A stretch of DNA of 38,187 nt from Gordonia sp. UBA5067 (GTDB lineage Bacteria > Actinomycetota > Actinomycetes > Mycobacteriales > Mycobacteriaceae). The position numbers and the translations under genes are program-made. Shown here in pieces: positions 24,808-33,208 of this stretch. The DNA lies in contig NZ_DIAX01000030.1 of NCBI RefSeq assembly GCF_002414845.1, forward strand, positions 26,426 through 64,612, given 5' to 3'. Below the pieces are notes generated by a model that worked only from the letters and a program-made list of their open reading frames with translations, was not told the origin of the DNA and did not search any database. The stretch's first letter is position 1. Every line of letters starts with the position of its first letter.

Positions 24808-25494
24808 GTGTCACTCAGAGTGAAGCGCACAGTTGCGGCGCTGGCCGCTGCGACGTCGGTTGTCGGCGCAGCCAATGCTGCCGTCGCCCCCCACGCGCAA
24901 GCCGACGGCCCCGTGCTCTACAACGGCCTGCTCTCGACGACCGGCTGTCAGATTCCTAATTTCCAGGTCATCAAGACGTGCTCGGCGATCGAGGCCCTGA
25001 GCCCGCGCGCACCGGTGATCTTGAACCTGAACCCCATCGGGACCCGCCTGGTCGTGCTCGGTGCCCGCCTCAACAACAACGGCTCCATGCCCGGGGTACT
25101 CATTCCCCGTCTCGACGCGGCCCTGCAGCTGGCCCGCGGCTACCCCACTGCTGGAATCATCACCACCGGCGGCGTGACCAACCGGCGGGCCGGGCGCAGC
25201 GAGGCGCAGGCGATGAAGACCTGGTTGATCCAACACGGCATCCCGGCCAATCGCATCGCGACGGAGAACCGCGCGCAGTCCACCGCGGAGAACGCCAAGT
25301 ACGTCGCACCGATGCTCGCCGCAGGCGGTGCCTCCGGCGTTGTCGTGGTGACCAGCTATGACCATCTGCGCCGAGCGATGACGAACTTCCGGTCTGCGGT
25401 CAACGGTTCGATACCGGTCGCGGGCGTGATCCCCGGACCGGGCAATGGCAGCGGGTCGAGCTCCGGTGGGCTCGGCTCGATGGGCTCGAGTTAG
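24808..25494 (+). CDS. Exported YdcF/DUF218-like protein
   Basis: This 228-aa protein has a signal peptide (basic RVKR, then Ala/Val-rich to about residue 32, ending near AQA). The mature domain fits DUF218/YdcF: VVLGARLNNNG, then PRLDAALQLAR, IITTGG, E-A-x-A-M-K-x-W-L and ENRAQSTAENA with VVVTSYDHLRRA. Two cysteines near residues 47 and 57 could form a disulfide. The last 15 residues are Gly/Ser-rich. YdcF proteins bind SAM or act on envelope precursors in other bacteria, but no activity is proven for this group. GTG 24808 follows the TACGGT box. Confidence 0.83.
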   Translation: MSLRVKRTVAALAAATSVVGAANAAVAPHAQADGPVLYNGLLSTTGCQIPNFQVIKTCSAIEALSPRAPVILNLNPIGTRLVVLGARLNNNGSMPGVLIPRLDAALQLARGYPTAGIITTGGVTNRRAGRSEAQAMKTWLIQHGIPANRIATENRAQSTAENAKYVAPMLAAGGASGVVVVTSYDHLRRAMTNFRSAVNGSIPVAGVIPGPGNGSGSSSGGLGSMGSS

Positions 25495-25522
25495 GTCTTC
25501 AGCACACCAACCGACTTAAGCA

Positions 25523-25563
25523 CCGATAACGGCCGTCGCGACGCTCGCGACGGCCGTTATCGG
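25523..25563. terminator. Strong bidirectional terminator hairpin
   Basis: A perfect 18-bp stem (25523-25540 with 25546-25563) closes a 5-nt loop (ACGCT). It lies midway between the converging YdcF-like and FadE25 genes. A short ATTT follows on the forward strand. Confidence 0.85.
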
Positions 25564-25576
25564 ATTTCCGGCGACC

Positions 25577-26737
25577 TCAGCGCAGCAGCGCGCGACTCAT
25601 CACCACGCGCTGGATCTGGTTGGTCCCCTCATAGATCTGTGTGATCTTGGCGTCGCGCATCATGCGTTCGACCGGGAAGTCGGTCGTGTAGCCGGCACCA
25701 CCGAAGAGTTGGACGGCGTCGGTGGTGACCTCCATCGCGACGTCGGAGGCCAGGCATTTCGACGCGGAACTGATGAATCCGAGGTTCTTCTCGCCGCGCT
25801 CGGCCCGCGCGGCAGCGGTGTAGACCATGAGGCGGGCGGCCTCCACCTTCATCGCCATGTCGGCAATCATGAATTCAACGCCCTGGAACTGGCTGATCGT
25901 CTTGCCGAACTGCTTGCGATCCTTGACATAGGCAATGGACGCGTCCAAAGCACCCTGGGCAACGCCGACGGCCTGGGCGCCGATCGTCGGACGGGTATGG
26001 TCCAGCGTGGCGAGCGCGGTCTTGAAGCCGGTGCCCTCGTCGCCGATGATCCGGTCGTCGGGGATGGTGCAGTTCTCGAAGTAGAGTTCGGCGGTCGGGC
26101 TGCCCTTGATGCCGAGTTTGTGCTCGAGCGGCCCGACGGTGAAGCCCGGGTCATCCTTGTGGACCATGAACGCGGAGATGCCGTTGGCACCCTGGTCGGG
26201 ATCGGTGACCGCCATGACCGTGTACCAAGACGACTGTCCACCGTTGGTGATCCAGCACTTGGATCCGTTGATCACCCAGCTGTTGCCGTCTTTGCGCGCA
26301 CGGGTCTTCATGGCGGCGGCATCAGAACCGGCCTCGCGCTCGGAGAGCGCGTACGAGGCCATGGCCTCGCCCGACGCGATCGAGGGCAGCACCTTCGACT
26401 TGAGCGCGTCGTCGCCGGCGAGGATCAGTCCCATGGTGCCGAGTTTGTTGACCGCGGGGATCAGCGACGCAGACACGTCGACGCGGGCGACCTCCTCGAT
26501 CACGATGCACGCGGCGATCGAGTCGCCTCCCTGGCCGTCGAACTGCTCGGGCACGTGGATGGCGTTGAAACCGCTGGCGATAAGTGCCGTGCGGGCCTCC
26601 TCCGGGAACCGCGCCTTCTCATCGACCTCCTTGGCGTACGGGGCGATCTCCTTCTCGGCGAGGGCACGGATCGCCTCGCGCAGCGCCTGATGCTCCTCGG
26701 GCAGCTGGAACAGATCAAAATCCGGATTGCCGACCAT
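25577..26737 (-). CDS. fadE25: Acyl-CoA dehydrogenase FadE25-like
   Basis: This FAD enzyme (386 aa) introduces a double bond into acyl-CoA esters. The family signatures are present: YALSEREAGSD near 130, WITNGG in the beta domain, and a C-terminal QIYEGTNQIQR with the catalytic glutamate at about 368. Length is typical. ATG 26737 follows AGGAGG by about 11 nt. The symbol follows the mycobacterial gene in the same gene order before purE/purK; chain-length preference cannot be told. A TetR gene ends 51 bp upstream on the same strand and is a candidate regulator. Confidence 0.88.
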   Translation of the reverse strand: MVGNPDFDLFQLPEEHQALREAIRALAEKEIAPYAKEVDEKARFPEEARTALIASGFNAIHVPEQFDGQGGDSIAACIVIEEVARVDVSASLIPAVNKLGTMGLILAGDDALKSKVLPSIASGEAMASYALSEREAGSDAAAMKTRARKDGNSWVINGSKCWITNGGQSSWYTVMAVTDPDQGANGISAFMVHKDDPGFTVGPLEHKLGIKGSPTAELYFENCTIPDDRIIGDEGTGFKTALATLDHTRPTIGAQAVGVAQGALDASIAYVKDRKQFGKTISQFQGVEFMIADMAMKVEAARLMVYTAAARAERGEKNLGFISSASKCLASDVAMEVTTDAVQLFGGAGYTTDFPVERMMRDAKITQIYEGTNQIQRVVMSRALLR

Positions 26738-26788
26738 GGTCTCTCACTCCTCCTGACACGCAGTGCCAACTTGTGTTCGTACAGTTCA

Positions 26789-27376
26789 TCATGGGATCAG
26801 CGCATCGCACAACAACCGCAGTTCGACGTCGAGATGCTCGGCGCCGCCGCCCGCCTCGCCGCGCAACATCGAGCGCAAGACATAGTTGTGCACGCCGGTG
26901 ACCGCTGCCGCAAAGCCGACGATCCGCTCGGGTGCGGCGCACGGCAACCGGTCGCGCAGGAAATCCTCGAACAACCGCTGATACCGGTAGGTGGTGACCA
27001 GTTCACGGTCACGCAGGGCGGGAGTCTGCGACACAATCGCATAGCGGCGAACCGCCAGATCGCGATGCTTGTCATAGTGGGCGAAGACCAGTTCGGCACC
27101 CGCGCAGACCGCCCGCCAGGGGTCTGCGTCGGTGGCTGCGAGGAGGTCGGCAACCTCCGCCAGCAACGACTCGTGATCGACAAAGATCAAGTCTTCCTTG
27201 GAGTGGAACATCCGGAACAGCGTGCGGCGCGACGTCCCGGCCGCACCGGCCACCTCATCGACGGTGGTGGCGTCATAGCCCTGCTCGGAGAACAGCCGGA
27301 TCGACTCGGCGACAACGTGCATCCGGAACCCCGCGACGTCGGCGCTCGTCTGCGGTTCCGAATCCGTCGCGGTCAT
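26789..27376 (-). CDS. TetR-family regulator upstream of fadE25
   Basis: This DNA-binding protein (195 aa) has the TetR helix-turn-helix at about 34-56 (TVDEVAGAAGTSRRTLFRMF). The C-terminal domain has YDKHRDLAVRRYAIV and RYQRLFEDFLRDR, a pattern common in mycobacterial TetR proteins. ATG 27376 is chosen because GATACT ends 7 nt upstream; the frame extends to 27412 but that part does not look like family sequence. It is co-directional with fadE25 and divergent from the F420-type gene, so it may control either. The ligand is unknown. Confidence 0.85.
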   Translation of the reverse strand: MTATDSEPQTSADVAGFRMHVVAESIRLFSEQGYDATTVDEVAGAAGTSRRTLFRMFHSKEDLIFVDHESLLAEVADLLAATDADPWRAVCAGAELVFAHYDKHRDLAVRRYAIVSQTPALRDRELVTTYRYQRLFEDFLRDRLPCAAPERIVGFAAAVTGVHNYVLRSMLRGEAGGGAEHLDVELRLLCDALIP

Positions 27377-27459
27377 GTCGACCAGTATCGCCCATCGGCG
27401 GCCATCCGACACTGCGGAGTCGGCCCACCCGCATCCACGACATCAGTCACACTGAAGGC

Positions 27460-27834
27460 ATGAAGATCCCCCGCGCCGTCGCGCGCTTCAACAAAAAGGT
27501 GACCAACCCGATCCAGCGGCAGTGGGCCCCGCACCTGGCCCCATGGGCCACGGTGGAACACATCGGCCGCAAGTCCGGCACCCACTACTCGACCCCGGTG
27601 CTCGCCTGGGTCGAGGGCGACCGACTGTCGATCATCCTCGTCTACGGTGCGGACACCGACTGGATCCGCAACGCGCAGGCGGCGGGACGCTTCGATCTCA
27701 TCCGCAAGAACAAGCGCTACACCGTCGTCGGCCCACGCGTTGTGCCGTCGGACTCCCCGGACATCGTCAAGGGCGCCCGGCTGCCAGCCCGGATCAGCGA
27801 CTACGTCCTCAACGGCACCCTCCTGGAGCAGTAA
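27460..27834 (+). CDS. F420-dependent nitroreductase-family (DDN/DUF385) protein
   Basis: This small protein (124 aa) has the split-barrel fold of deazaflavin-dependent nitroreductases. The N-terminus carries EHIGRKSGTHYSTPV (about 32-46) and then YGADTDWIRNAQAAG, the two motifs that hold the F420 phosphate and ring. Such proteins reduce quinones or other small substrates with F420H2 in mycobacteria. The start is ATG 27460; no clear ribosome-binding site is visible. It overlaps the next start by one base (TAATG), so the two are coupled. The substrate is unknown. Confidence 0.85.
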   Translation: MKIPRAVARFNKKVTNPIQRQWAPHLAPWATVEHIGRKSGTHYSTPVLAWVEGDRLSIILVYGADTDWIRNAQAAGRFDLIRKNKRYTVVGPRVVPSDSPDIVKGARLPARISDYVLNGTLLEQ

Positions 27835-28655
27835 TGCCGCGCGACCCGCTCGACGACTTCGCGACCGAACAGTTCACCGCCGACGGTGTGACGCACCAGG
27901 TGTACGTCCAGGGCTCCGGTCCGGCGGTGATCGTTCTCTCGGAGATCCCCGGCATCACACCGCTGGTCGCCGATTTCGCCCGGCGCGTCGCCGACGCCGG
28001 CTGCACCGCCTTCATGCCATCGCTGTTCGGGATCGACGGCCAGTCGATTCTCCCGGCCAGCGCCTCGGACGTGGTGGCGTCGGGACGGATGGCCGGCAGC
28101 CTGGTTCGCAAAGTCTGCATCAGCCGCGAGTTCACGATCCTGGCGACCGGCCGCAGTTCCCCGGTCGTCACGTGGTTGCGCGCCCTGGCCCGCGAGGCGC
28201 ACGCCCGCTGCGGCGGTCCGGGTGTCGGCGCCATCGGGATGTGTGTGACCGGCGGATTCGCATTGGCGATGGCAGTCGATGACACGATCATCGCCCCGGT
28301 CCTGTCCCAGCCGTCGCTACCGCTGCGACCGGTCGGCAGTGCCCGCAACATCGATATCTCCGACGATGATCTGGCACGGGTCAAGACTCGCTGTGCCGCC
28401 GGGCTGCAGGTGCTGGGGATGCGGTTCAACGGCGACCATCTGGTTCCCGCAGAGCGATTCGACTTTCTGCGCGAACAGCTCGGCGACGCGTTCATCAGCA
28501 TCGAACTCCCCAATTCGGCGGCCAACCCAAAGGGCGCCATTCCGCCGCACTCGGTGGTGACCGAGCACCTGATCGACGAACCGGGCGAGCCGACGCGCGA
28601 GGCATTGGACCGGGTACTCGGTTTCTTCACCGAGAAGCTGGGCGTAACCACGTGA
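27834..28655 (+). CDS. Dienelactone hydrolase-family protein
   Basis: This alpha/beta hydrolase (273 aa) matches the dienelactone hydrolase family. The nucleophile is Cys137 in G-A-I-G-M-C-V-T-G-G, with an acidic and a histidine residue expected further on (His in PPHSVV is a candidate). ILSEIPGITP-like strand 3 and LFGIDG also fit. It is longer than classic dienelactone hydrolases (about 236 aa). Translation is coupled to the F420-type gene. The substrate is unknown; lactone or ester cleavage is the default. Confidence 0.85.
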   Translation: MPRDPLDDFATEQFTADGVTHQVYVQGSGPAVIVLSEIPGITPLVADFARRVADAGCTAFMPSLFGIDGQSILPASASDVVASGRMAGSLVRKVCISREFTILATGRSSPVVTWLRALAREAHARCGGPGVGAIGMCVTGGFALAMAVDDTIIAPVLSQPSLPLRPVGSARNIDISDDDLARVKTRCAAGLQVLGMRFNGDHLVPAERFDFLREQLGDAFISIELPNSAANPKGAIPPHSVVTEHLIDEPGEPTREALDRVLGFFTEKLGVTT

Positions 28656-28685
28656 CGCCACCGTGGCGCGCCATCGGTCTGCCTG

Positions 28686-29387
28686 GTGGCTGACATGGCG
28701 GATGCACCGCCGGCACTCGAGGTGCTGCGCGATCCCGTCTCTCAATCATTGCGCGGCCCGCACGCGCGGTTCGCCCGTACCCGTGGCCGGATCAGCCGCT
28801 ACGACCCGGCGGTCTCGGTCTTCTACGCCCACCCCGCCGAACTCACCGGCGACGACTGGGCTGATCTACGTGCGCTGGCGGGCCCCGATTCGACGGTAGG
28901 GCTGCGCGGACGACGATCGCCGATACCGGAGCACTGGACGCTGTTGCGCACCGTCCGGTTGCTCGTCTTTTCCGGCGCGGAGCTTCACACGCGGCCCGAC
29001 GACGCGGCAGTCGTCCTCGGACCCAACGACACCGACGACATGCTCACCCTGATCGCGCAGACGCAGCCCGGCCCATTCACGCGGCGCACCATCGAACTGG
29101 GCCGATACCTCGGTTTTCGCGACGAGGACGGGCAACTGATCGCCATGGCCGGCGAGCGCATGCGCCCACCCGGCTGGGGCGAGATCAGCGCCGTCGCCAC
29201 CGCGCCCCACGCACGCGGGCAAGGGCTGGCCGGTCGCCTCATCCGTGCGGTCGGCGCACACATCGTCGGCCGCGGCGACACGCCATTTCTGCACACCTCC
29301 GCCGACAACCCGGCCCGCGCGCTCTACGAACGAATGGGATTCGAATTGGTCGACGAGGTCGGTCTCGAAATCCTTTCGGTCCCGTAG
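28686..29387 (+). CDS. GNAT-family N-acetyltransferase (FR47-like)
   Basis: This 233-aa protein carries a GNAT domain in its second half: a GEISAVATAPHARGQGLAGRLI strand-loop-helix (key residues R-G-Q-G-L-A) binds acetyl-CoA, and N-P-A-R-A-L-Y-E-R-M-G-F closes the fold. The first 110 residues are a less conserved FR47-like N-terminal domain. GTG 28686 is used; ATG 28695 is equally possible because no ribosome-binding site or -10 box decides. It ends 4 bp from the convergent TM2 gene. The acceptor is unknown. Confidence 0.83.
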   Translation: MADMADAPPALEVLRDPVSQSLRGPHARFARTRGRISRYDPAVSVFYAHPAELTGDDWADLRALAGPDSTVGLRGRRSPIPEHWTLLRTVRLLVFSGAELHTRPDDAAVVLGPNDTDDMLTLIAQTQPGPFTRRTIELGRYLGFRDEDGQLIAMAGERMRPPGWGEISAVATAPHARGQGLAGRLIRAVGAHIVGRGDTPFLHTSADNPARALYERMGFELVDEVGLEILSVP

Positions 29388-29391
29388 CCGG

Positions 29392-29865
29392 TCAGTCGCG
29401 CAGTTTGCGCCCGCCCGAGTCGGGCACCTTCCCGGTCAGCATCATGATGCCGTCGATGAACGGCCAGATGCCACCCAAGCCGCAGGTCAGCCACGTCACC
29501 GCGATCTGCGCGATCGCGATCCCGGAGTAGCCGAGATAGAAGCGTCCGACGCCGAAGGAGCCCAAGAAGATCTGGAGCAGGCCGGCGACCATCTTGCTCT
29601 TGTCCGAGAGTGGGTTCCCCCACTCGTCGAACTGCGGTGCGGCATACGCGTAGCCGGGCTGCGGGTAGCCGGGCTGCGGGTAGCCGGGCTGCGGGTAGCC
29701 GCCGGGCTGACCGTAACCGGACTGGGCGTAACCAGACTGGGCCGGATCACCGGGCTGGGCGTAGCCACCCTCGTAGGGGTTGGCGCCGGGTTGGGGCTGT
29801 CCGGGAAACGGCGCACCGGGCTGCGCTGGATTGGACGGGTTGGCGAACGGATCAGGCGAAGTCAC
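29392..29865 (-). CDS. TM2-domain protein with Tyr-Pro-Gln-Gly repeats
   Basis: This membrane protein (157 aa) has an 80-residue disordered N-terminus rich in Pro, Gly, Gln and Tyr with four GYPQP-type repeats, then a TM2 domain: a helix (about 94-110), a G-x-x-R-F-Y-L-G turn, and a second helix ending D-G-I-M-M-L. TM2 proteins are common in actinobacteria and of unknown function. GTG 29865 is chosen because TATAAG lies at 29880-29875; an in-frame GTG at 29874 would begin inside that promoter. The gene ends 4 bp from the GNAT gene. Confidence 0.85.
   Translation of the reverse strand: MTSPDPFANPSNPAQPGAPFPGQPQPGANPYEGGYAQPGDPAQSGYAQSGYGQPGGYPQPGYPQPGYPQPGYAYAAPQFDEWGNPLSDKSKMVAGLLQIFLGSFGVGRFYLGYSGIAIAQIAVTWLTCGLGGIWPFIDGIMMLTGKVPDSGGRKLRD
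29656..29700. repeat. 15-bp tandem repeat, three perfect copies
   Basis: The 15-mer GGGCTGCGGGTAGCC occurs three times head to tail (29656-29670, 29671-29685, 29686-29700). In the TM2 gene it encodes the GYPQP units. Copy-number change would keep the frame. Confidence 0.9.
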
Positions 29866-29902
29866 GGCCGCCACCTTATATCGGATGGCCGGCCGGTGCT
29901 AT

Positions 29903-29917
29903 GCCGGCTCAGCCGGC
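29903..29917 (-). terminator. Hairpin after the SMP30 gene
   Basis: GCCGGC and its complement with a 3-nt loop (29903-29917) lie within a larger GC-rich inverted repeat (29887-29920), just after the SMP30 stop at 29922. It has no T-run, so termination is plausible but not certain. Confidence 0.45.
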
Positions 29918-29921
29918 CGGG

Positions 29922-30851
29922 CTACAGGTCGAGGACCCCGACGACCTCGGTTTCCAGACTTCCCAACCACACCCGACCGTGGTGCTCGCGGACACCGGTG
30001 ACCATGTGGAAGTCCGACGCGTCGCCGTGGATATCGTGCCGCAACCGGCCGGCGTCGTCGAAGGCCTGAACCCGCACGGTCTGCTTCGGCTTCGGTTGCA
30101 GAACGTCGGGGACCTTCGTCGACATGCGGCGCAGAAACCTCGGTGCACGCTGCAGCGCGGACACCAGCGGTTCGGTGGGTGAGGCGATCGTCACCCAGAT
30201 CAGCCCGTCGCTGCCGCGCGCAATGTTGTCCGGATAGCCCGGCAGGTCGGAAACCAGATAGTCCCGGGTGCCCGCCTTGGATCCGGTCAACCACCAGCGC
30301 ACCACGGTGCGCGCAGCCGTCTCGGCGACGCAGACATACGACTCGTCGGCGGCCAATGCGACCCCGTTGGCGAAGGCCAGCCCGTCGAGCACGGTGGTCA
30401 CCGATCCATCTGCCGCGTCGCGCCGAAACAACCGGCCTGTTCGAGTGTCTTCGACGAGATCGTGTTTCCAGCGCTCGATCGGGTGCAGCGTCGAGGAGTC
30501 GGTGAACCAAATGTCCCCGGTGCCCATGACCGCAGCGTTGTTGCAGAACACCATCTGACGGCCGTCGATCGCCGTGACAAGTTCCTCGACGGCCCCGGTG
30601 GCCGGGTCGGCCACGAGCAGGCCCCGGTGCGCGTCGGCGACGAGGAGTCGGCCGTCGTCGAACAGTTCGATACCCAGCGGCCGTCCGCCGGTGTCGCCGA
30701 CCTGGGTGACCGCACCGGTCCCCGGCGCAATCGAGAGCAGCCGACCGTCTTCGAGCCCCGTGTAGACCGTCCCGTCGGCGGCGACCACCACATCCTCGGG
30801 GCCGCGGCCGACCTCGACGACCCGAACCGGGCGCAGCTCGATCGCAGCCAT
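29922..30851 (-). CDS. SMP-30/gluconolactonase/strictosidine-synthase-like beta-propeller protein
   Basis: This soluble protein (309 aa) forms a six-bladed beta-propeller of the SMP-30/strictosidine synthase group. Typical blade segments are GPEDVVVAADGTVYTGLEDG, IWFTDSS, LDGLAFANGVALAADESYVCVAET and DLPGYPDNIARGSDGLIWV. Members often hydrolyse lactones with a bound Ca2+. ATG 30851 overlaps the purE stop (TGATG), so it is the third gene of purK-purE-SMP30. It has no known role in purine synthesis; it may only share the promoter. Confidence 0.85.
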   Translation of the reverse strand: MAAIELRPVRVVEVGRGPEDVVVAADGTVYTGLEDGRLLSIAPGTGAVTQVGDTGGRPLGIELFDDGRLLVADAHRGLLVADPATGAVEELVTAIDGRQMVFCNNAAVMGTGDIWFTDSSTLHPIERWKHDLVEDTRTGRLFRRDAADGSVTTVLDGLAFANGVALAADESYVCVAETAARTVVRWWLTGSKAGTRDYLVSDLPGYPDNIARGSDGLIWVTIASPTEPLVSALQRAPRFLRRMSTKVPDVLQPKPKQTVRVQAFDDAGRLRHDIHGDASDFHMVTGVREHHGRVWLGSLETEVVGVLDL

Positions 30852-31378
30852 CACCGTCCCATCAGCTCTTGCCGCAGCGCGGCGTCCTTGTCGGCGACCA
30901 TCGCCGCCAGATCCTCCTGGAACTTCACCATCCGCTGCTGCAGCGACGGGTCACCCGCGGCCAGGATGCGGACCGCCAGCAGTCCGGCATTGCGGGCGCC
31001 GCCGATGGAGACCGTGGCCACCGGCACCCCGGCGGGCATCTGCACAATCGACAGCAGCGAATCCATGCCGTCGAGGTACTTCAACGGCACCGGAACGCCG
31101 ATGACCGGCAACGGCGTGGCCGACGCCACCATGCCCGGCAGGTGCGCCGCCCCACCTGCGCCGGCGATGATGACCGACAGTCCACGTCCGGCAGCGCCTT
31201 TCGCATAGTCCAGCATCAACTGAGGGGTGCGGTGCGCCGAGACGACGCCCACCTCGAACGGCACCCCGAACTCGGCGAGGGCGTCGGCGGCGGCGGTCAT
31301 CGTCGGCCAATCCGAATCGCTGCCCATGATCAGGCCGACGCGCGGCCCCCCGGTCGCATTGCTTGCTGCGTCACTCAC
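30851..31378 (-). CDS. purE: N5-carboxyaminoimidazole ribonucleotide mutase PurE
   Basis: PurE (175 aa) converts N5-CAIR to CAIR in purine synthesis. The signature GSDSDW is at 19-24, with His49 in SAHRTP and the [12 protein letters not shown] loop following. All active-site residues of class I PurE are present. GTG 31378 gives the family N-terminus and overlaps the purK stop by 8 nt; ATG 31387 would add only three residues. It works directly on the product of the upstream purK. Confidence 0.92.
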   Translation of the reverse strand: MSDAASNATGGPRVGLIMGSDSDWPTMTAAADALAEFGVPFEVGVVSAHRTPQLMLDYAKGAAGRGLSVIIAGAGGAAHLPGMVASATPLPVIGVPVPLKYLDGMDSLLSIVQMPAGVPVATVSIGGARNAGLLAVRILAAGDPSLQQRMVKFQEDLAAMVADKDAALRQELMGR

Positions 31379-32597
31379 CGTGTACATCCCATCCGTCGGT
31401 CCAGCGTGCGGTCGACAGCCACGTCGCCGCCCGTTCAGCACGCTCGCGGACCTCGTCGACCGACGCGCCCGGCGCACCCACGATATTGACATGCCCGATC
31501 TTGCGATCGGGCCGTTCTCCCTTGCCGTACAGGTGAAGCTTCGCCTCGGGCAGCCGCGCCATCAGGTGGTGGACGCGCTCGTCCATCGACATCGCCGGCG
31601 CTTGCGCGGCACCCAGCACGTTGGCCATCACGACCGGACCGGCAACGATGTCGGTCGGCCCCAGGGGATAGTCGAGGATCGCCCGCAGGTGCTGCTCGAA
31701 CTGGGAGGTGATAGCGCCGTCCATCGACCAATGGCCGCTGTTGTGCGGACGCATCGCCAGTTCGTTGACGACCAGGCCCCCGTCAGCGGTCTCGAACAGC
31801 TCCATGGCCATGACCCCGATGACCCCGAGCTCCTCAGCCAGCCGCAGCGCCATCTGCTGCGCCTGCTCGGCGACGTCGGGCGCCAACCCAGGCGCGGGCG
31901 CCACCACAACCGCGCACTGCCCTTGCCGCTGAATGGTCTCGACCACCGGCCAGGCCGCCCCCTGACCGAAGGGCGACCGCGCGATCAGCGCCGACAACTC
32001 GCGCCGCATGGACACCCTCGCCTCGACCATCAGCCGGGTCGACGCATCGGCACGGTCGAACAGGTCCAGCGCCTGCTGCTCGTCGTCGACCAGCCAGACC
32101 CCGCGACCGTCGTACCCGCCCCGCACGGCTTTGAGCACGACGTCCCAGCGGTGCTGCGCGCCGAACTCGCGCAGCACCCCGCGCGCGGCGGCGCGGTCGC
32201 CGGCGAGGTCGGCGAAGTCGGGCACCGGCAGGCCGAGCGCGGTGAGCCGCGTCCGCATGGCCAGCTTGTCCTGCGCAAAGCGCAGTGCCTTCGATGGCGG
32301 CCGCACCGCCACCCCCTCGGCCTCGAGCGCCTCGAGGTGCGCCACCGGCACCCCCTCGTGGTCGAAGGTGAGCACGTTCGCACCGGCCGCAGATCGCCGC
32401 AGATCGTCGAGGCGCTCATGCGACCCGATGACGACGTCGGCGCTGACCTGCGCGGCGGGATCATCCTCGCTCGCGGCAAGGACCCGCAGGCATTGGCCCA
32501 ACGCAATTGCTGACTGGTGGGTCATCCGCGCCAGCTGACCACCGCCGACCATGGTGACCACCGGCATCGGTGAAACGGATCTCAACACGACGTCCAT
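31371..32597 (-). CDS. purK: N5-carboxyaminoimidazole ribonucleotide synthase PurK
   Basis: PurK (408 aa) uses ATP and bicarbonate to carboxylate AIR. The N-terminal VGGGQLARM is the family signature. The ATP-grasp domain shows [15 protein letters not shown], then MAMELFE and [13 protein letters not shown] near the metal site. ATG 32597 follows GGCAGG closely; ATG 32567 ([10 protein letters not shown]) is an alternative that fits many homologues. The gene is divergent from gtrA and leads purK-purE-SMP30. Confidence 0.92.
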   Translation of the reverse strand: MDVVLRSVSPMPVVTMVGGGQLARMTHQSAIALGQCLRVLAASEDDPAAQVSADVVIGSHERLDDLRRSAAGANVLTFDHEGVPVAHLEALEAEGVAVRPPSKALRFAQDKLAMRTRLTALGLPVPDFADLAGDRAAARGVLREFGAQHRWDVVLKAVRGGYDGRGVWLVDDEQQALDLFDRADASTRLMVEARVSMRRELSALIARSPFGQGAAWPVVETIQRQGQCAVVVAPAPGLAPDVAEQAQQMALRLAEELGVIGVMAMELFETADGGLVVNELAMRPHNSGHWSMDGAITSQFEQHLRAILDYPLGPTDIVAGPVVMANVLGAAQAPAMSMDERVHHLMARLPEAKLHLYGKGERPDRKIGHVNIVGAPGASVDEVRERAERAATWLSTARWTDGWDVHGE

Positions 32598-32633
32598 CCT
32601 GCCGCATGTTTCCGGCGACGCGAACCGTGCCCG

Positions 32634-32639
32634 TAGACT
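32634..32639 (+). promoter_or_regulatory. -10 box of the gtrA-like gene
   Basis: TAGACT ends 8 nt before GTG 32648, which again implies a leaderless transcript. Confidence 0.45.
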
Positions 32640-32647
32640 TGAACCTT

Positions 32648-33208
32648 GTGCCCTTTGTCAACGACGTGATCAACGCGCTTCCCGGTCCGCTGCACCGGAT
32701 CGCCATTCGTCACCGCGAGCTGATCAAGTTCGCCATCGTCGGCGGCACCACCTTCATCGTCGACATGGCGATCTTCTACCCGCTGGCATACACGATCCTC
32801 GAGGGAAAGCCGACCGTCGCCAAGATCATCTCCGGCGTCGTCGCGACGATCCTGAGCTACATCCTCAACCGCGAGTGGACCTTCAACAACCGTGGCGGAC
32901 GTGAGCGCCACCATGAGGCGCTGCTGTTCTTCGTGATCAGCGGGATCGGCGTCTTGCTGGCCGCGGCGCCACTGTGGGTCGCCAACAACATGTTCAGCCT
33001 CCGCGAGGCGCCCCAGGGCCTCAAGCTCGCGATACTCGACTTCATCCTCGCCTACATCATCGGCAACATCCTGCAGATGGCGTTCCGGTTCTGGGCGTTG
33101 CGCCGTTTCGCCTTCCCCGAGCTCACCCCACCGGGCGGCGAGGGCGGCTCCACCGACCTGAGCCCCAATCTGGTCGAACTCACCGATGAGGAGCTCGGTC
33201 ACGCTTGA
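32648..33208 (+). CDS. GtrA-family membrane protein
   Basis: This 186-aa protein has four transmembrane helices (about 28-50, 55-75, 95-118 and 130-155) and the GtrA motifs FAIVGGTTFIVDMAIFY and NREWTFNNRG. GtrA-like proteins help move lipid-linked sugars across the inner membrane; in mycobacteria the equivalent gene sits between purK and the PH-protein gene and has been linked to arabinogalactan or lipid-linked sugar export (from memory). Its last 29 nt overlap the convergent histidine kinase gene. GTG 32648 is chosen from the -10 box. Confidence 0.88.
   Translation: MPFVNDVINALPGPLHRIAIRHRELIKFAIVGGTTFIVDMAIFYPLAYTILEGKPTVAKIISGVVATILSYILNREWTFNNRGGRERHHEALLFFVISGIGVLLAAAPLWVANNMFSLREAPQGLKLAILDFILAYIIGNILQMAFRFWALRRFAFPELTPPGGEGGSTDLSPNLVELTDEELGHA

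Noticed and set aside
25709..27463. A 584-codon forward open frame across fadE25 and the second TetR gene
   Set aside because: It is antisense to two clear genes, spans their boundary, and its Asp/Arg/Gly-rich translation matches nothing recognisable.
29656..29700. Tandem repeats considered as a small CRISPR array
   Set aside because: The units are contiguous without spacers and lie in frame inside a coding region.
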